Positions 17,608 to 25,443 of a stretch of 64,000 nt of DNA are shown piece by piece. The translations under genes were made by a program, and so were the position numbers. The notes beneath the pieces were generated by a model. It made no database searches and was not told where the DNA came from. It worked only from the letters and a program-made list of their open reading frames with translations. The stretch is from Phycisphaeraceae bacterium D3-23 (GTDB taxonomy: Bacteria > Planctomycetota > Phycisphaerae > Phycisphaerales > Phycisphaeraceae). Each line of letters opens with the position of its first letter. Positions within the stretch are counted from its first letter, which is position 1. The stretch spans positions 806,001-870,000 of the forward strand of contig CP114179.1 of NCBI GenBank assembly GCA_039555135.1, given 5' to 3'.

Positions 17608-17704
17608 CGGGGAGGCAGGATGCCCGTAGCCGCCGGGCCACGCCCTAGGGTGTAATGCGAATCGCCGCGCCGTGCGTCGCCCCCCCCGCGTGGTGACGCG
17701 GCGG

Positions 17705-17914
17705 TTACGGCCGTGCATCCGCCGGCGCACCCGCGTCGCACTTCTTACACACCAGCGCCTGCCCCAACTTCGACGCCCGGCCCTGCTCGGTCAGCACCCA
17801 CTCGCGCGCCACCATCGGCGGGTCGTGCCGCACATGCTGGTTGTGCCCGCACGCCAGCTGCGCGACCCAGTGGCCTTCGTCGTCCTGGTGGTAGCCGGTG
17901 ATGGGTTGGTGCAT
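17705..17914 (-). CDS. DUF3565 small protein
   Basis: A 69-residue protein matching DUF3565: MHQPITGYHQDDEGHWVAQL, then CGHNQHVRHDPPMVAREWVL, and a C-terminal CKKCD. The Cys/His content (CGHxQHxRHxPP and CxxC) suggests a bound metal, but the family has no known role. It starts two bases after the stop of the lipoprotein gene at 17917, so the two are translationally linked. Confidence 0.85.
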   Translation of the reverse strand: MHQPITGYHQDDEGHWVAQLACGHNQHVRHDPPMVAREWVLTEQGRASKLGQALVCKKCDAGAPADARP

Positions 17915-17916
17915 GG

Positions 17917-18552
17917 TTATTGCTGCGTCTCGGTCAGCACCCAGTGGAGTCCGTCGATGTGTTCAATTGTGAAACCGGCATCGACCAATTCGAAACTGAT
18001 CTCATCGAGGTCTTCAAGACCGCCAGAGCTAAAGGTGGTGTAGCCGGGGACATCCCATTCGATGGAACGCCATTTGTAGGGCGTGTCGATCTCGTATTGG
18101 TTGGGATCGGTCTCAACAGCGCCGGAGGAGCCGGGGTCTAAACGGGTCGTGATGTAACACAGCTGGCGATGCATACGGAACGGTTCTCTGGCAAAGATGT
18201 CTACCCCCGACGCACTGATTAACACAACCCCGACGATCCGCTCGCCCTCGGGGAGTGAAGCGCTTCCGCGAGCAAGGAGTTCTTCTGATGTAGACCCGTC
18301 TATATCCACATAGATCTGGCGCAGTTCACACCAGTACCCTTCCGATCCCGCCATGTGTCCGCCCGTCGGGGTGAAGTAGAGAATCAGCGGGTCGCCCAAG
18401 TCGGGCTCCACAAGTGTCCGTTGGGATGTCCGCTCGTTCATCGGATAGGGGTTGAAGGGTTCGCTCGGTGTCGTCTCGCAACCGACACATATCCATCCAG
18501 TGGATACGACGATGAGCATTGGCGCGATGGGGACCAATCGGCGTAATGTCAT
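17917..18552 (-). CDS. Putative lipoprotein, 211 residues
   Basis: An exported protein: signal sequence MTLRRLVPIAPMLIVVSTG followed by a lipobox-like ICVGC (Cys25). The mature part is acidic and predicted mostly beta, without a recognised domain. Its reading frame is confirmed by GGAGATCGTC before the ATG at 18552. It begins 21 bases after the dusB stop and is followed two bases later by the DUF3565 gene, so dusB, this gene and DUF3565 probably share a transcript. Function unknown. Confidence 0.6.
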   Translation of the reverse strand: MTLRRLVPIAPMLIVVSTGWICVGCETTPSEPFNPYPMNERTSQRTLVEPDLGDPLILYFTPTGGHMAGSEGYWCELRQIYVDIDGSTSEELLARGSASLPEGERIVGVVLISASGVDIFAREPFRMHRQLCYITTRLDPGSSGAVETDPNQYEIDTPYKWRSIEWDVPGYTTFSSGGLEDLDEISFELVDAGFTIEHIDGLHWVLTETQQ

Positions 18553-18573
18553 GACGATCTCCAGGATGAGGCG

Positions 18574-19653
18574 CTATACGGTGACAAGTGCCGCATCCTC
18601 CTCCGCGATCCGCGACATCCCTTCGCGCCAGTAGTCGCGGAACTCTTGGGCCGTCTTCATCGGCTGGACGTTGCGGCGGAGCCCGGGCCAGGGCTGGAGG
18701 TGGGCGGAGTACTTGGCGGTGCGGAAGCGGATGGTGTTGACGGCGATGCGTTCGCCGCGGTAGCGGAGCAGGTGCTCGAAGTGGTCTAGGACGAGCTGGG
18801 CGCGCTCGACGCGGGGCAGGGGCGGCGCGGTTTGGCCGGTCTTGAGGTGGTATGCGATATCGCGGAAGAGCCAGGGCTGGCCCATCGCGCCGCGCGCGAC
18901 CATGACGCCGTCGCACCCGGTCGCGGCGATCATCGTCGCGGCGTCCTCGGGCGTCTTGATGTCGCCGTTGCCGATCACCGGGATGTCAGGGTGGTGACGC
19001 TTGACACCTTCGACGGTCATGGCAATCCCTTCGAGCCGGACGCTCGGTCGGAACTTCATCGCGGTGGTTCGGCCGTGCACGGTGATCATCTGCGCGCCGA
19101 CATCGCAAAGCATGCTCGGCAGCGTGTCGGCAATGATCGACTCGTCGTCCCAGCCCAGACGGATCTTGCAGGTGACGGGGACGTTGACCGCGTCGACAAC
19201 CGACTTCACGATCGTCTGCGCGTTGCACGGGTCGCACAGGAGTTTGCTGCCGCCATTCTTCTTGGTGACCTTGTCGACGGGGCAGCCCATGTTGATATCG
19301 ATCACGGCCGCGCCGTGCTGCTCGGCCCACTGCGCGGCCTGGACGAGGATGTCGAGGTCGGCGCCGTAGAGCTGCATCGCGACGGGCCGATCTTCGGGCG
19401 CGGTGGAGGCGAGCCACATCGACTTATCGTTTTCCTTGAGCACCGCCTGCGGGCAGAGGAGTTCGGTGCAGGTGAGTCCGACCGCGCCGTAGGTGCCATC
19501 GCCGATGTCGAACGCCGGGTCGCCCAGGTGCTGGGGTTCGCAGGGGACGCCCTTGACCGAGCGCACGACGAGCCGGTTGGCGAGGTCGAAGTACCCGGCG
19601 ACGGGCGCGAGCAGCAGGTTCGTCGGTAGCGTAAGCGGGCCGATGCGGAGCAT
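18574..19653 (-). CDS. dusB: tRNA-dihydrouridine synthase
   Basis: A 359-residue FMN enzyme that reduces uridines in the D-loop of tRNA. The start MLRIGPLTLPTNLLLAPVAG and the catalytic segment INMGCPVDKVTKKNGGSKLL (Cys124) are typical of the DusB group, as are VTCKIRLGWDD, MITVHGRT and VIGNGDI further on. The family is usually 320-350 residues. The ATG at 19653 is chosen because the family starts here and TACAAT ends six bases before it; no ribosome binding site exists, so the mRNA is probably leaderless. It lies between tyrS and a lipoprotein gene on the same strand. Confidence 0.92.
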   Translation of the reverse strand: MLRIGPLTLPTNLLLAPVAGYFDLANRLVVRSVKGVPCEPQHLGDPAFDIGDGTYGAVGLTCTELLCPQAVLKENDKSMWLASTAPEDRPVAMQLYGADLDILVQAAQWAEQHGAAVIDINMGCPVDKVTKKNGGSKLLCDPCNAQTIVKSVVDAVNVPVTCKIRLGWDDESIIADTLPSMLCDVGAQMITVHGRTTAMKFRPSVRLEGIAMTVEGVKRHHPDIPVIGNGDIKTPEDAATMIAATGCDGVMVARGAMGQPWLFRDIAYHLKTGQTAPPLPRVERAQLVLDHFEHLLRYRGERIAVNTIRFRTAKYSAHLQPWPGLRRNVQPMKTAQEFRDYWREGMSRIAEEDAALVTV

Positions 19654-19659
19654 GGGGGT

Positions 19660-19665
19660 ATTGTA
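19660..19665 (-). promoter_or_regulatory. -10-like TACAAT, six bases before dusB ATG
   Basis: TACAAT is followed by six bases and the ATG at 19653. A TTACTG 17 bases upstream (19683-19688) is a plausible weak -35. Confidence 0.5.
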
Positions 19666-19696
19666 GGGGCGGGGAAATATGGCAGTAAGAGGGGTG

Positions 19697-19751
19697 AAAA
19701 GAAGCCCATCCATTGCATGGGTGGGACCCACCGATGAACTCCGTGGGCTTC
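19697..19751 (-). terminator. Terminator of tyrS, GAAGCCCA repeat type
   Basis: On the minus strand a 25-base imperfect stem with GAAGCCCA and TGGGCTTC tips is followed by TTTTC. It lies 31 bases after the tyrS stop. The same tips recur in the terminator at 57346. Confidence 0.7.
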
Positions 19752-19781
19752 GGGGCTGTTGCTTTGTACGCGGCCGCCGCC

Positions 19782-21041
19782 CTACCCCACATCAAACCGG
19801 AACATGCGTTTTTTGCCGGCCCGGAGGAGGAGCGTGCCTTCGCTGACGTCGCCGGGGCCCAGCGAGCGGGTGGGGTCTTCGACCTTGGCATCGTGCAGGC
19901 GGACGCCGCCGCCCTGGATGAGTCGGCGGGCCTCGCTGTTGGACTTCGCGAGGCCGGCGCGGACGAGCAGCGCGAGGATGCCGAGCCCGGCTTCGAGCTC
20001 GGCGGCGTCAAGCGAGGCGCTGGGGATCGCGTCGCCCGTCATGTCGGCGGCATCGCTGAACGCCTTGTCGGCCGAGTCGCGCGCCTTCACCGCCTCGGCT
20101 TCGCCGTGGACGAGCTTGGTGACTTCAAAAGCGAGTCGGCGTTTGCTCTCGTTGATCGCCTTGCCTTTGGCGCTGGCGAGTTCGTTAACCTCGTCCATCG
20201 GCAGGAATGTGAAGAAGCCGAAGAACCGGCCGACGTCGCTGTCACTGACGTTGCGCCAGAACTGGAAAAAATCGAACACGCTCGTGCGGTTTTTGTCAAG
20301 CCAGACGTTGCCCTGCTCGCTCTTGCCGAACTTCCCGCCGTCGGACTTGGTCACCAGCGGCGTCGTGAGCCCGGCGAGGTCGGCGTCGTGCAAACGTCGG
20401 CCCAGGTCGATGCCGATGACGATGTTGCCCCACTGGTCCTGCCCGCCCATCTGCAACGTGCATCCTTGCGTCTTGAACAGGTGCGCGAAGTCGTAGGCCT
20501 GCATCAGCATGTAGCTGAACTCGAGGTAGCTGATGCCCTCGCCCTCGCCGGTCATACGGCCCTTGACCGACTCCATCGACATCATTCGGCCGACACTCAT
20601 GCGCGACCCGATCTCGCGGAGCATGTCGATCCAGCCCATCGACCCGAACCAGTCGAGGTTGTTGACGAGGACAGCGTCCGTGTCGCCGTCGCCGAACTTC
20701 ACGACCTTGCCGACCTGTTTGGCGATGCACTGTGCGTTGTGGTTGATGGTGTCGGGGGTGAGCATCTGCCTTGCGTCGGTCTTGCCCGAGGGGTCGCCGA
20801 CGAGCCCGGTCGCGCCGCCGACGAGCGCGACGGGCTTGTGGCCGCAGCGCTGGACGTGGGCGAGGAGCATCATCTGGACGAGCGACCCGACGTGCAGCGC
20901 GTCGGCCGTGGGGTCGAAGCCGATGTAGGCGGTGACCGGCTTGCTCAGGCGTTCACGGATTTTCTCGTCCGTACACTGCGCGACCAGGCCGCGCGATTGC
21001 AGGACGTCGAACAGGTTGTCGGTCGTGGTGGTGGTCGTCAT
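19782..21041 (-). CDS. tyrS: Tyrosyl-tRNA synthetase
   Basis: A 419-residue class I aminoacyl-tRNA synthetase that charges tRNA-Tyr. The HIGH-type signature is DPTADALHVGSLVQMM, the KMSKS-type signature is KFGKSEQGNVWLDK, and an S4 RNA-binding domain (RAGLAKSNSEARRLIQGGGV) ends the protein. Length and order are standard for the bacterial TyrRS with KFGKS. A TAGAAT hexamer ends nine bases before the ATG at 21041, so the leader would be only a few bases. The window's class II tRNA-Cys at 58990 has a Tyr-like body, which makes discrimination by this enzyme of interest. Confidence 0.95.
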   Translation of the reverse strand: MTTTTTTDNLFDVLQSRGLVAQCTDEKIRERLSKPVTAYIGFDPTADALHVGSLVQMMLLAHVQRCGHKPVALVGGATGLVGDPSGKTDARQMLTPDTINHNAQCIAKQVGKVVKFGDGDTDAVLVNNLDWFGSMGWIDMLREIGSRMSVGRMMSMESVKGRMTGEGEGISYLEFSYMLMQAYDFAHLFKTQGCTLQMGGQDQWGNIVIGIDLGRRLHDADLAGLTTPLVTKSDGGKFGKSEQGNVWLDKNRTSVFDFFQFWRNVSDSDVGRFFGFFTFLPMDEVNELASAKGKAINESKRRLAFEVTKLVHGEAEAVKARDSADKAFSDAADMTGDAIPSASLDAAELEAGLGILALLVRAGLAKSNSEARRLIQGGGVRLHDAKVEDPTRSLGPGDVSEGTLLLRAGKKRMFRFDVG

Positions 21042-21119
21042 AGCGGGAGGATTCTAGCGGATGCGGGCAGCCGACTACGTCTCGGCTTGATGGCGTACAG
21101 GATTCGTGGATTTTGCGGC

Positions 21120-21125
21120 TATCAT
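21120..21125 (+). promoter_or_regulatory. -10-like TATCAT, six bases before DUF2752 gene ATG
   Basis: TATCAT is followed by GCAGGC and the ATG at 21132, giving a predicted leaderless mRNA. Confidence 0.45.
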
Positions 21126-21131
21126 GCAGGC

Positions 21132-21641
21132 ATGTCCGAGGCTAACGCCCCACCCACCACCGCCGCCGACCGCCCCACCGCTGCGCCCACCCCGCTGCCG
21201 ATCCCGGCGGCACCGCGACCGCTGTCGCGCATCCACAACCGGCTGATCGCGCTGCCTGTTTTCCTCGCAGGGTCCACGGTGCTCGGGCTCGCGGCGTGGA
21301 TGGAGCCCGACAGCAGCGGCATGGGCACGCACCAGCAACTCGGGCTGCCGCCTTGTTCGTTTGAGCAGGTGACGGGCTTGCCGTGCGCGACCTGCGGATG
21401 TACGACCTCGTTCGCGCACGCGGCCGAGGGCTCGCTGCTCACCTCCCTCACCACCCAGCCGTTCGGCGCGGTGCTCGCCGTGATGACCGCGATGGCGGTG
21501 CTGATCTCGGGCTGGGCGCTGGTAACGAACATGCCCTTCGCGCCGGTCGTGTACGCCGTCACCCGCGGTAAGTTCATCGCCGGGCTGATCGCGTTCATGA
21601 TGCTCGCCTGGGGCTTCAACATCCTGCGGAGTTTGGGCTAG
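21132..21641 (+). CDS. DUF2752 membrane protein
   Basis: A 169-residue membrane protein with a Pro/Ala/Thr-rich N-terminal tail of about 35 residues and three transmembrane helices. The family signature is PCSFEQVTGLPCATCGCTT, the Cys-rich PCxxxxxTGxPCxxCGxT loop between helices one and two, followed by a short helix (SLLTSLTTQPFGA) and the long second helix. DUF2752 has no established function. The frame is open far upstream, but the start at 21132 fits the family and has TATCAT six bases before the ATG. It stands alone between tyrS (opposite strand) and two lipoprotein genes. Confidence 0.85.
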   Translation: MSEANAPPTTAADRPTAAPTPLPIPAAPRPLSRIHNRLIALPVFLAGSTVLGLAAWMEPDSSGMGTHQQLGLPPCSFEQVTGLPCATCGCTTSFAHAAEGSLLTSLTTQPFGAVLAVMTAMAVLISGWALVTNMPFAPVVYAVTRGKFIAGLIAFMMLAWGFNILRSLG

Positions 21642-21744
21642 GCCCCGACACCGGCATCCGGTACGATGTCACCCCACCCGCCGGGATCGAACCTTCCGGC
21701 CAACCGCGACCCAACCCCCAGCCCTACCCCCAGGAGCAGGACGC

Positions 21745-22371
21745 ATGGACCTCCGAGCCCGACTCCTTTTGCTGACGCTCTTCGCCGCGACGCTCACGCT
21801 CGCCGCGTGCCACGAGTCCGTCCACGACCCTAAGACCTACGACCGCGAGGCCCAATACCTCGGACTCAACGACAAGAGCGTCGCCGTCATCATCGCGATG
21901 AGCGACCAGACGCAATACAAGTTCCCCGACGCCCGCCAGCAGCTCGCGCGCGAGATCACCCGACGCATCGCGATCAGTGTGCCCGGCGTCGATGTCGTCA
22001 ACCCCGACACGATCATCCGCTGGCAGGGCGAGAACCCGTACTGGAACGCCCGCCCGCCCTCGAAGCTGATCGAGGCACTCAACGTCGATCGCGTCGTCAT
22101 GGTCGAGATCGGCGAGTACCGGATGACCGACCCGGGCGACACCAACATCAAGCGCGGCGTCATCAGTGGCAACATCAACGTCATTGAGGCCGACGCGCTG
22201 GACCCCGACAACTACGCCTTCACCCAGACGATCCGGCTGTCGTTCCCGGACGAATTCCGCACCCGCGTCGGGCTCGCCGCCGCGAGCCTCGACGACATCC
22301 GCACCATCACCGTCAGCCGGTTCACCGAAGATACCGCCGGCCTGTTCTACGACCACTCCGTGGTCCGCTGA
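21745..22371 (+). CDS. Putative lipoprotein, 208 residues
   Basis: Signal sequence MDLRARLLLLTLFAATLT with lipobox LAAC (Cys22). The mature protein alternates strands and helices, with KSVAVIIAMSDQTQYKFPDA and VDRVVMVEIGEYRMTDPGD segments, resembling periplasmic lipoproteins that assemble a nucleotide-binding-like alpha/beta fold, but I cannot place it in a family. AGGAG lies ten bases before the ATG. The next gene (22405) also encodes a lipoprotein of the same size with a similar alternation (RVVMVEIGEY here, QLIYAKVTGYQ there), so the two look like distant paralogues acting together. Confidence 0.6.
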   Translation: MDLRARLLLLTLFAATLTLAACHESVHDPKTYDREAQYLGLNDKSVAVIIAMSDQTQYKFPDARQQLAREITRRIAISVPGVDVVNPDTIIRWQGENPYWNARPPSKLIEALNVDRVVMVEIGEYRMTDPGDTNIKRGVISGNINVIEADALDPDNYAFTQTIRLSFPDEFRTRVGLAAASLDDIRTITVSRFTEDTAGLFYDHSVVR

Positions 22372-22404
22372 TCCCGTTCGCCCGCCCCACCCGAGGTCTT
22401 GCCG

Positions 22405-23091
22405 ATGCCCCGCCGAAGTTGTTACTTGCTTGTGTTGTTGGCGGTGGTGCTCGCGCTGCCCGGGTGCAATCTGATCGGCGCCGCCGCGGTGATCCTGCCC
22501 AAGCCGCCCGTCCCCGCGCAGCACGAGCTGCCCGACAAGAAGACGCTCATCATCGTCGAAGACCGCGCCGGGCTTGTACGCGACACCTCCGTGATCCGGC
22601 AGGTCAACGCGAGCATCCGCGGCGCACTTGAGGACGAGGAGGTCATCACCGCAGGATTCGTGCCGCAGACCGAACTGACCGCGCTGCAGACCGAGCTGGG
22701 GGTGGACTACCAACGCACCTCGCTGGGCGAGATCGCGCGGCACCTGGGCGCAGAACAACTGATCTACGCCAAGGTCACCGGCTACCAGCTCGAAATGGGC
22801 GGCGGGATCTTTCGGCCGATGATGGCGTTCGAGCTCAAGGTCATCGACATGGAGCTGGGCGAGCGTTCTTACCCACGGACCGTGGACCCCGAGACGGGCA
22901 TCGTCGAGGGCCGGACGTTTGTGCCGGTGATCACCGAGCTCCAGACGCGCAACCGTACTGCGGAAGGCAGCGCCGCGCGCTCGATCGCCGCGCGCGAACT
23001 CGCCGACCAAGCGGGCATTGAAATCGCTCGGTTGTTCCATTCCTGGAAGCGCCCCGAGCCCGGCGACCTGCTGCACGACAACCAACCATGA
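22405..23091 (+). CDS. Putative lipoprotein, 228 residues
   Basis: Signal sequence with lipobox LPGC (MPRRSCYLLVLLAVVLALPGC). The ATG at 22405 is preferred to a TTG two codons earlier because GAGGT lies seven bases upstream. The mature part has TLIIVEDRAGLVRDTSVIRQ and LGAEQLIYAKVTGYQLEMG segments, a layout shared with the upstream lipoprotein. It overlaps the next gene by four bases (ATGA), so all three are probably one operon. Role unknown; an envelope complex is a guess from pairing. Confidence 0.6.
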   Translation: MPRRSCYLLVLLAVVLALPGCNLIGAAAVILPKPPVPAQHELPDKKTLIIVEDRAGLVRDTSVIRQVNASIRGALEDEEVITAGFVPQTELTALQTELGVDYQRTSLGEIARHLGAEQLIYAKVTGYQLEMGGGIFRPMMAFELKVIDMELGERSYPRTVDPETGIVEGRTFVPVITELQTRNRTAEGSAARSIAARELADQAGIEIARLFHSWKRPEPGDLLHDNQP

Positions 23092-23936
23092 CGCGCGTGC
23101 TCCACCTGCTCACCGCCGAGCCGGGGACGCCGAGCGCCGCGCTGGCCGCGCTGGTGGCCGACACGATCGAGCACGAGCCGGGCGAGCACCACGTCTTGTT
23201 GCGTGGCGGCGAATCGCTGCGCGACGCGGCCGACGCCGCCGGGCTAGGGCCCTACACACTGCTCGCCGATGCGGCGATGCCGTGGCCCGGGCTGCTGCCC
23301 TGCACCCTGCGGCAGGGGAAACTGCTTGCGCAGTGCGACCGGGTGGACGCGTGGACCCCGCGCGCCGCGCAGCTCGCACGCAAGGCCGGGGCACCCGCTG
23401 TCCAGCCGCGCTTCCATCCCACGAATCTGCATCGACTCGCGGAGCGGTACACCGACACCGGCCGGCTCGCGATGTGCGGCCGCGAAGCGCAGCGCGACAC
23501 ATGGGGGCTCGCGCCACACGACCACGCCATCGCGATGATCGGCCGCACGGCAGACGACGCCGACACCGCGCTCGCCGCGCTCGCGGGCGTCATGGTGCAG
23601 GGCATCCTCGACCATCGCGGCCAAGACGCCGGCCGGGTGTTCCTCATCTGCCACCCGCTACACCCCCGCCGCCAGGTCGCGCAGCGCATGCTCGACGGCG
23701 CGGATTTCCCCGGCATGCTCATCCAGCAGCCGCTGCTCGAAACGCCTTGGCACACCTACCCATCCTGCGACGCCGCGCTCGTCACCGATGCATACTCAAC
23801 GTCCACCCTGCACGGCTACTGGGCGCAGCAAGCCAAACACCCCATCCACACCACAACCTCCGGCCAACCCAGCGAACTCGCGCAGGCGATCCTGGAACAC
23901 ATCGACGCGCCGCGCGCGGCCTGCGCCTCGTCGTAG
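23088..23936 (+). CDS. Hypothetical protein, 282 residues, glycosyltransferase-like layout
   Basis: The start ATG overlaps the previous stop (ATGA). The protein is soluble, Ala- and Arg-rich, with an alternating alpha/beta pattern. The N-terminal TRVLHLLTAEPGTPSAALAA and the middle HAIAMIGRTADDADTALAAL, followed by RVFLICHPLHPRRQVAQRML, recall one half of a GT-B type glycosyltransferase, but no defining motif is present and the length is short for that fold. Treat it as unknown. It belongs to the lipoprotein operon by overlap. Confidence 0.45.
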   Translation: MTRVLHLLTAEPGTPSAALAALVADTIEHEPGEHHVLLRGGESLRDAADAAGLGPYTLLADAAMPWPGLLPCTLRQGKLLAQCDRVDAWTPRAAQLARKAGAPAVQPRFHPTNLHRLAERYTDTGRLAMCGREAQRDTWGLAPHDHAIAMIGRTADDADTALAALAGVMVQGILDHRGQDAGRVFLICHPLHPRRQVAQRMLDGADFPGMLIQQPLLETPWHTYPSCDAALVTDAYSTSTLHGYWAQQAKHPIHTTTSGQPSELAQAILEHIDAPRAACASS

Positions 23937-24049
23937 CGGGGTCACACCTAACCCGAATCGCCGCAACGCCTGTCTTCCATGGCGTTTCGATCTAATGCGG
24001 CGATCACGAGGATGCCCTAGAACGTTGCGTTTCCTATGATGCACACAGC

Positions 24050-24880
24050 ATGACCGCGTCCTCGACTACCGCGACGCCAGCCGACGCACCGCCCGACGCC
24101 TTCCCCGGCGACGACGCGCTGTGCGAGGAATGCGGCTACCCCATCAAAGGCCTCCACTACGCGGGCCACTGCCCCGAGTGCGGCAGCGCCGTCGCAGACT
24201 CACACCCCGACCACCGCACCGGCCCCGCGTTCGACCAACGCCTCGGGCCAATCGGTTATCTGCTGACCGCCTATGCCGTAATCCGCCACCCCAAATGTAC
24301 GTTCCGCACGATGCGCGTGGATGGCGTGCGCCAACCATGCCGGCGGTACCTGCTCATCAGTGCATTGCTGTCCGCCATGCTTTGGGCAGCCTTCAGCATC
24401 GGGCTCTACAAGCACCTACACCGGGCCCCCGGCCTCTTTACGTCGCAGCAGAACATCTATCGAGAATGGGCCTTCGAGGCGCTGCTCGCCCTACCGATTG
24501 TGCTGGGATGCATCGTCATCCTGACCTACATCGAAGTCCTCGGCGTGACGTGGTTCAGCCGGCGGCGCGGATGGCGGGTGCCACTTCATCTGGCTGAGCG
24601 TGTTGCGTGCTACGCCTCGGTCGGCTGGCTGCCCGGCGCGGCCGCGCTCGGGTTCGCGATGTACGCCGCACGGTCTGGCGATCTCCAAGCCCTGATGATG
24701 AACCTCTTCAGCAACTTCGGTATCGGAGCAAACTACAACCATGCCGCCGACGCCGGCTGGGTCATCGTCTTCTTCGTCGGCGTTCTGGGCATGCTCGGCT
24801 TCGAGACCCTCGTCTGGGTCGGTGTCCGTCGCGTCAAGTTCGCCAACTCAAGCACCACCACACAGTCCCCGCCCCAATAG
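24050..24880 (+). CDS. Zinc-ribbon multi-pass membrane protein
   Basis: A 276-residue protein. Near the N-terminus is a zinc ribbon, CEECGYPIKGLHYAGHCPEC, with two CxxC pairs; four or five transmembrane helices follow from about residue 100 (YLLISALLSAMLWAAFSIGL onward). The ribbon has the same spacing as the one in the ankyrin protein at 11713. Such CxxCGYxxxGL...CPECG ribbons are common on membrane proteins of planctomycetes. The membrane part recalls Yip1-like proteins but I cannot confirm that. TATGAT ends nine bases before the ATG, so the leader would be very short. Confidence 0.6.
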   Translation: MTASSTTATPADAPPDAFPGDDALCEECGYPIKGLHYAGHCPECGSAVADSHPDHRTGPAFDQRLGPIGYLLTAYAVIRHPKCTFRTMRVDGVRQPCRRYLLISALLSAMLWAAFSIGLYKHLHRAPGLFTSQQNIYREWAFEALLALPIVLGCIVILTYIEVLGVTWFSRRRGWRVPLHLAERVACYASVGWLPGAAALGFAMYAARSGDLQALMMNLFSNFGIGANYNHAADAGWVIVFFVGVLGMLGFETLVWVGVRRVKFANSSTTTQSPPQ

Positions 24881-24974
24881 CCGCTGCGTCACACGCGGCG
24901 AAGCCATGCCGACAACGCAGTCCCCACCCCAACCCCCCTATCCGTCCCGAAAGCCCCGGTTCCCGCGTTTCAGC

Positions 24975-25004
24975 TTGACCGCCTCGCGCCCGCAAGACTA
25001 ATAT
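24975..25004 (+). promoter_or_regulatory. Candidate sigma-70 promoter of rny
   Basis: TTGACC (24975-24980) and TAATAT (24999-25004) are 18 bases apart, one of the best promoter matches in the window. Transcription would start near 25011. Confidence 0.6.
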
Positions 25005-25010
25005 AAAACT

Positions 25011-25443
25011 TGTGGGGCCCAAACGCCTCCGTAATACCTAACCCGAGCCGGCCTCTCACCAGGCCCGGCTCATACAACACCGGCACGATCGGGCACTTAC
25101 AGCCCGGGATGCCGATCAGACGCGGCGGGACAACCACCCCGCGAACGCCCGGACTAAAACACCGGGCGGGCATAGATTAACGATGCTACTCCGTGACGCC
25201 CCCCCGACTCGCCGCACTCCGAAACCGGGCCAATCCCCCGACGCGCAGCCCTTGCGCGCCGACCGTCCACCGCTGTGTCGACACACAACACAGCTAACGC
25301 CAAGCCCGACCGCGTCACACCGAACAATCGCTGATCCCGCCTGATCGCCCCCGCCACCCCGCGACGGCTTGAACCAAGCCCGACCGGCCCGATCCGTGCC
25401 CCAACTCGGCCGCAACCTCGCGGCCGACGAAAGGGGCTTTGCA
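25011..25443 (+). other. Long gene-less leader upstream of rny
   Basis: About 430 bases separate the predicted start of transcription from the rny start codon. No coding frame is credible. A GC stem (GAGCCGG/CCGGCTC) at 25045-25071 is the clearest structure. A leader this long on an RNase gene suggests possible autoregulation through mRNA decay, as is known for RNase E; this is inference. Confidence 0.45.

Noticed and set aside
19713-21131. A long plus-strand frame upstream of, and joined to, the DUF2752 gene
   Set aside because: It is antisense to tyrS. The real start of DUF2752 is at 21132, where the family begins and a TATCAT hexamer is placed six bases before the ATG.
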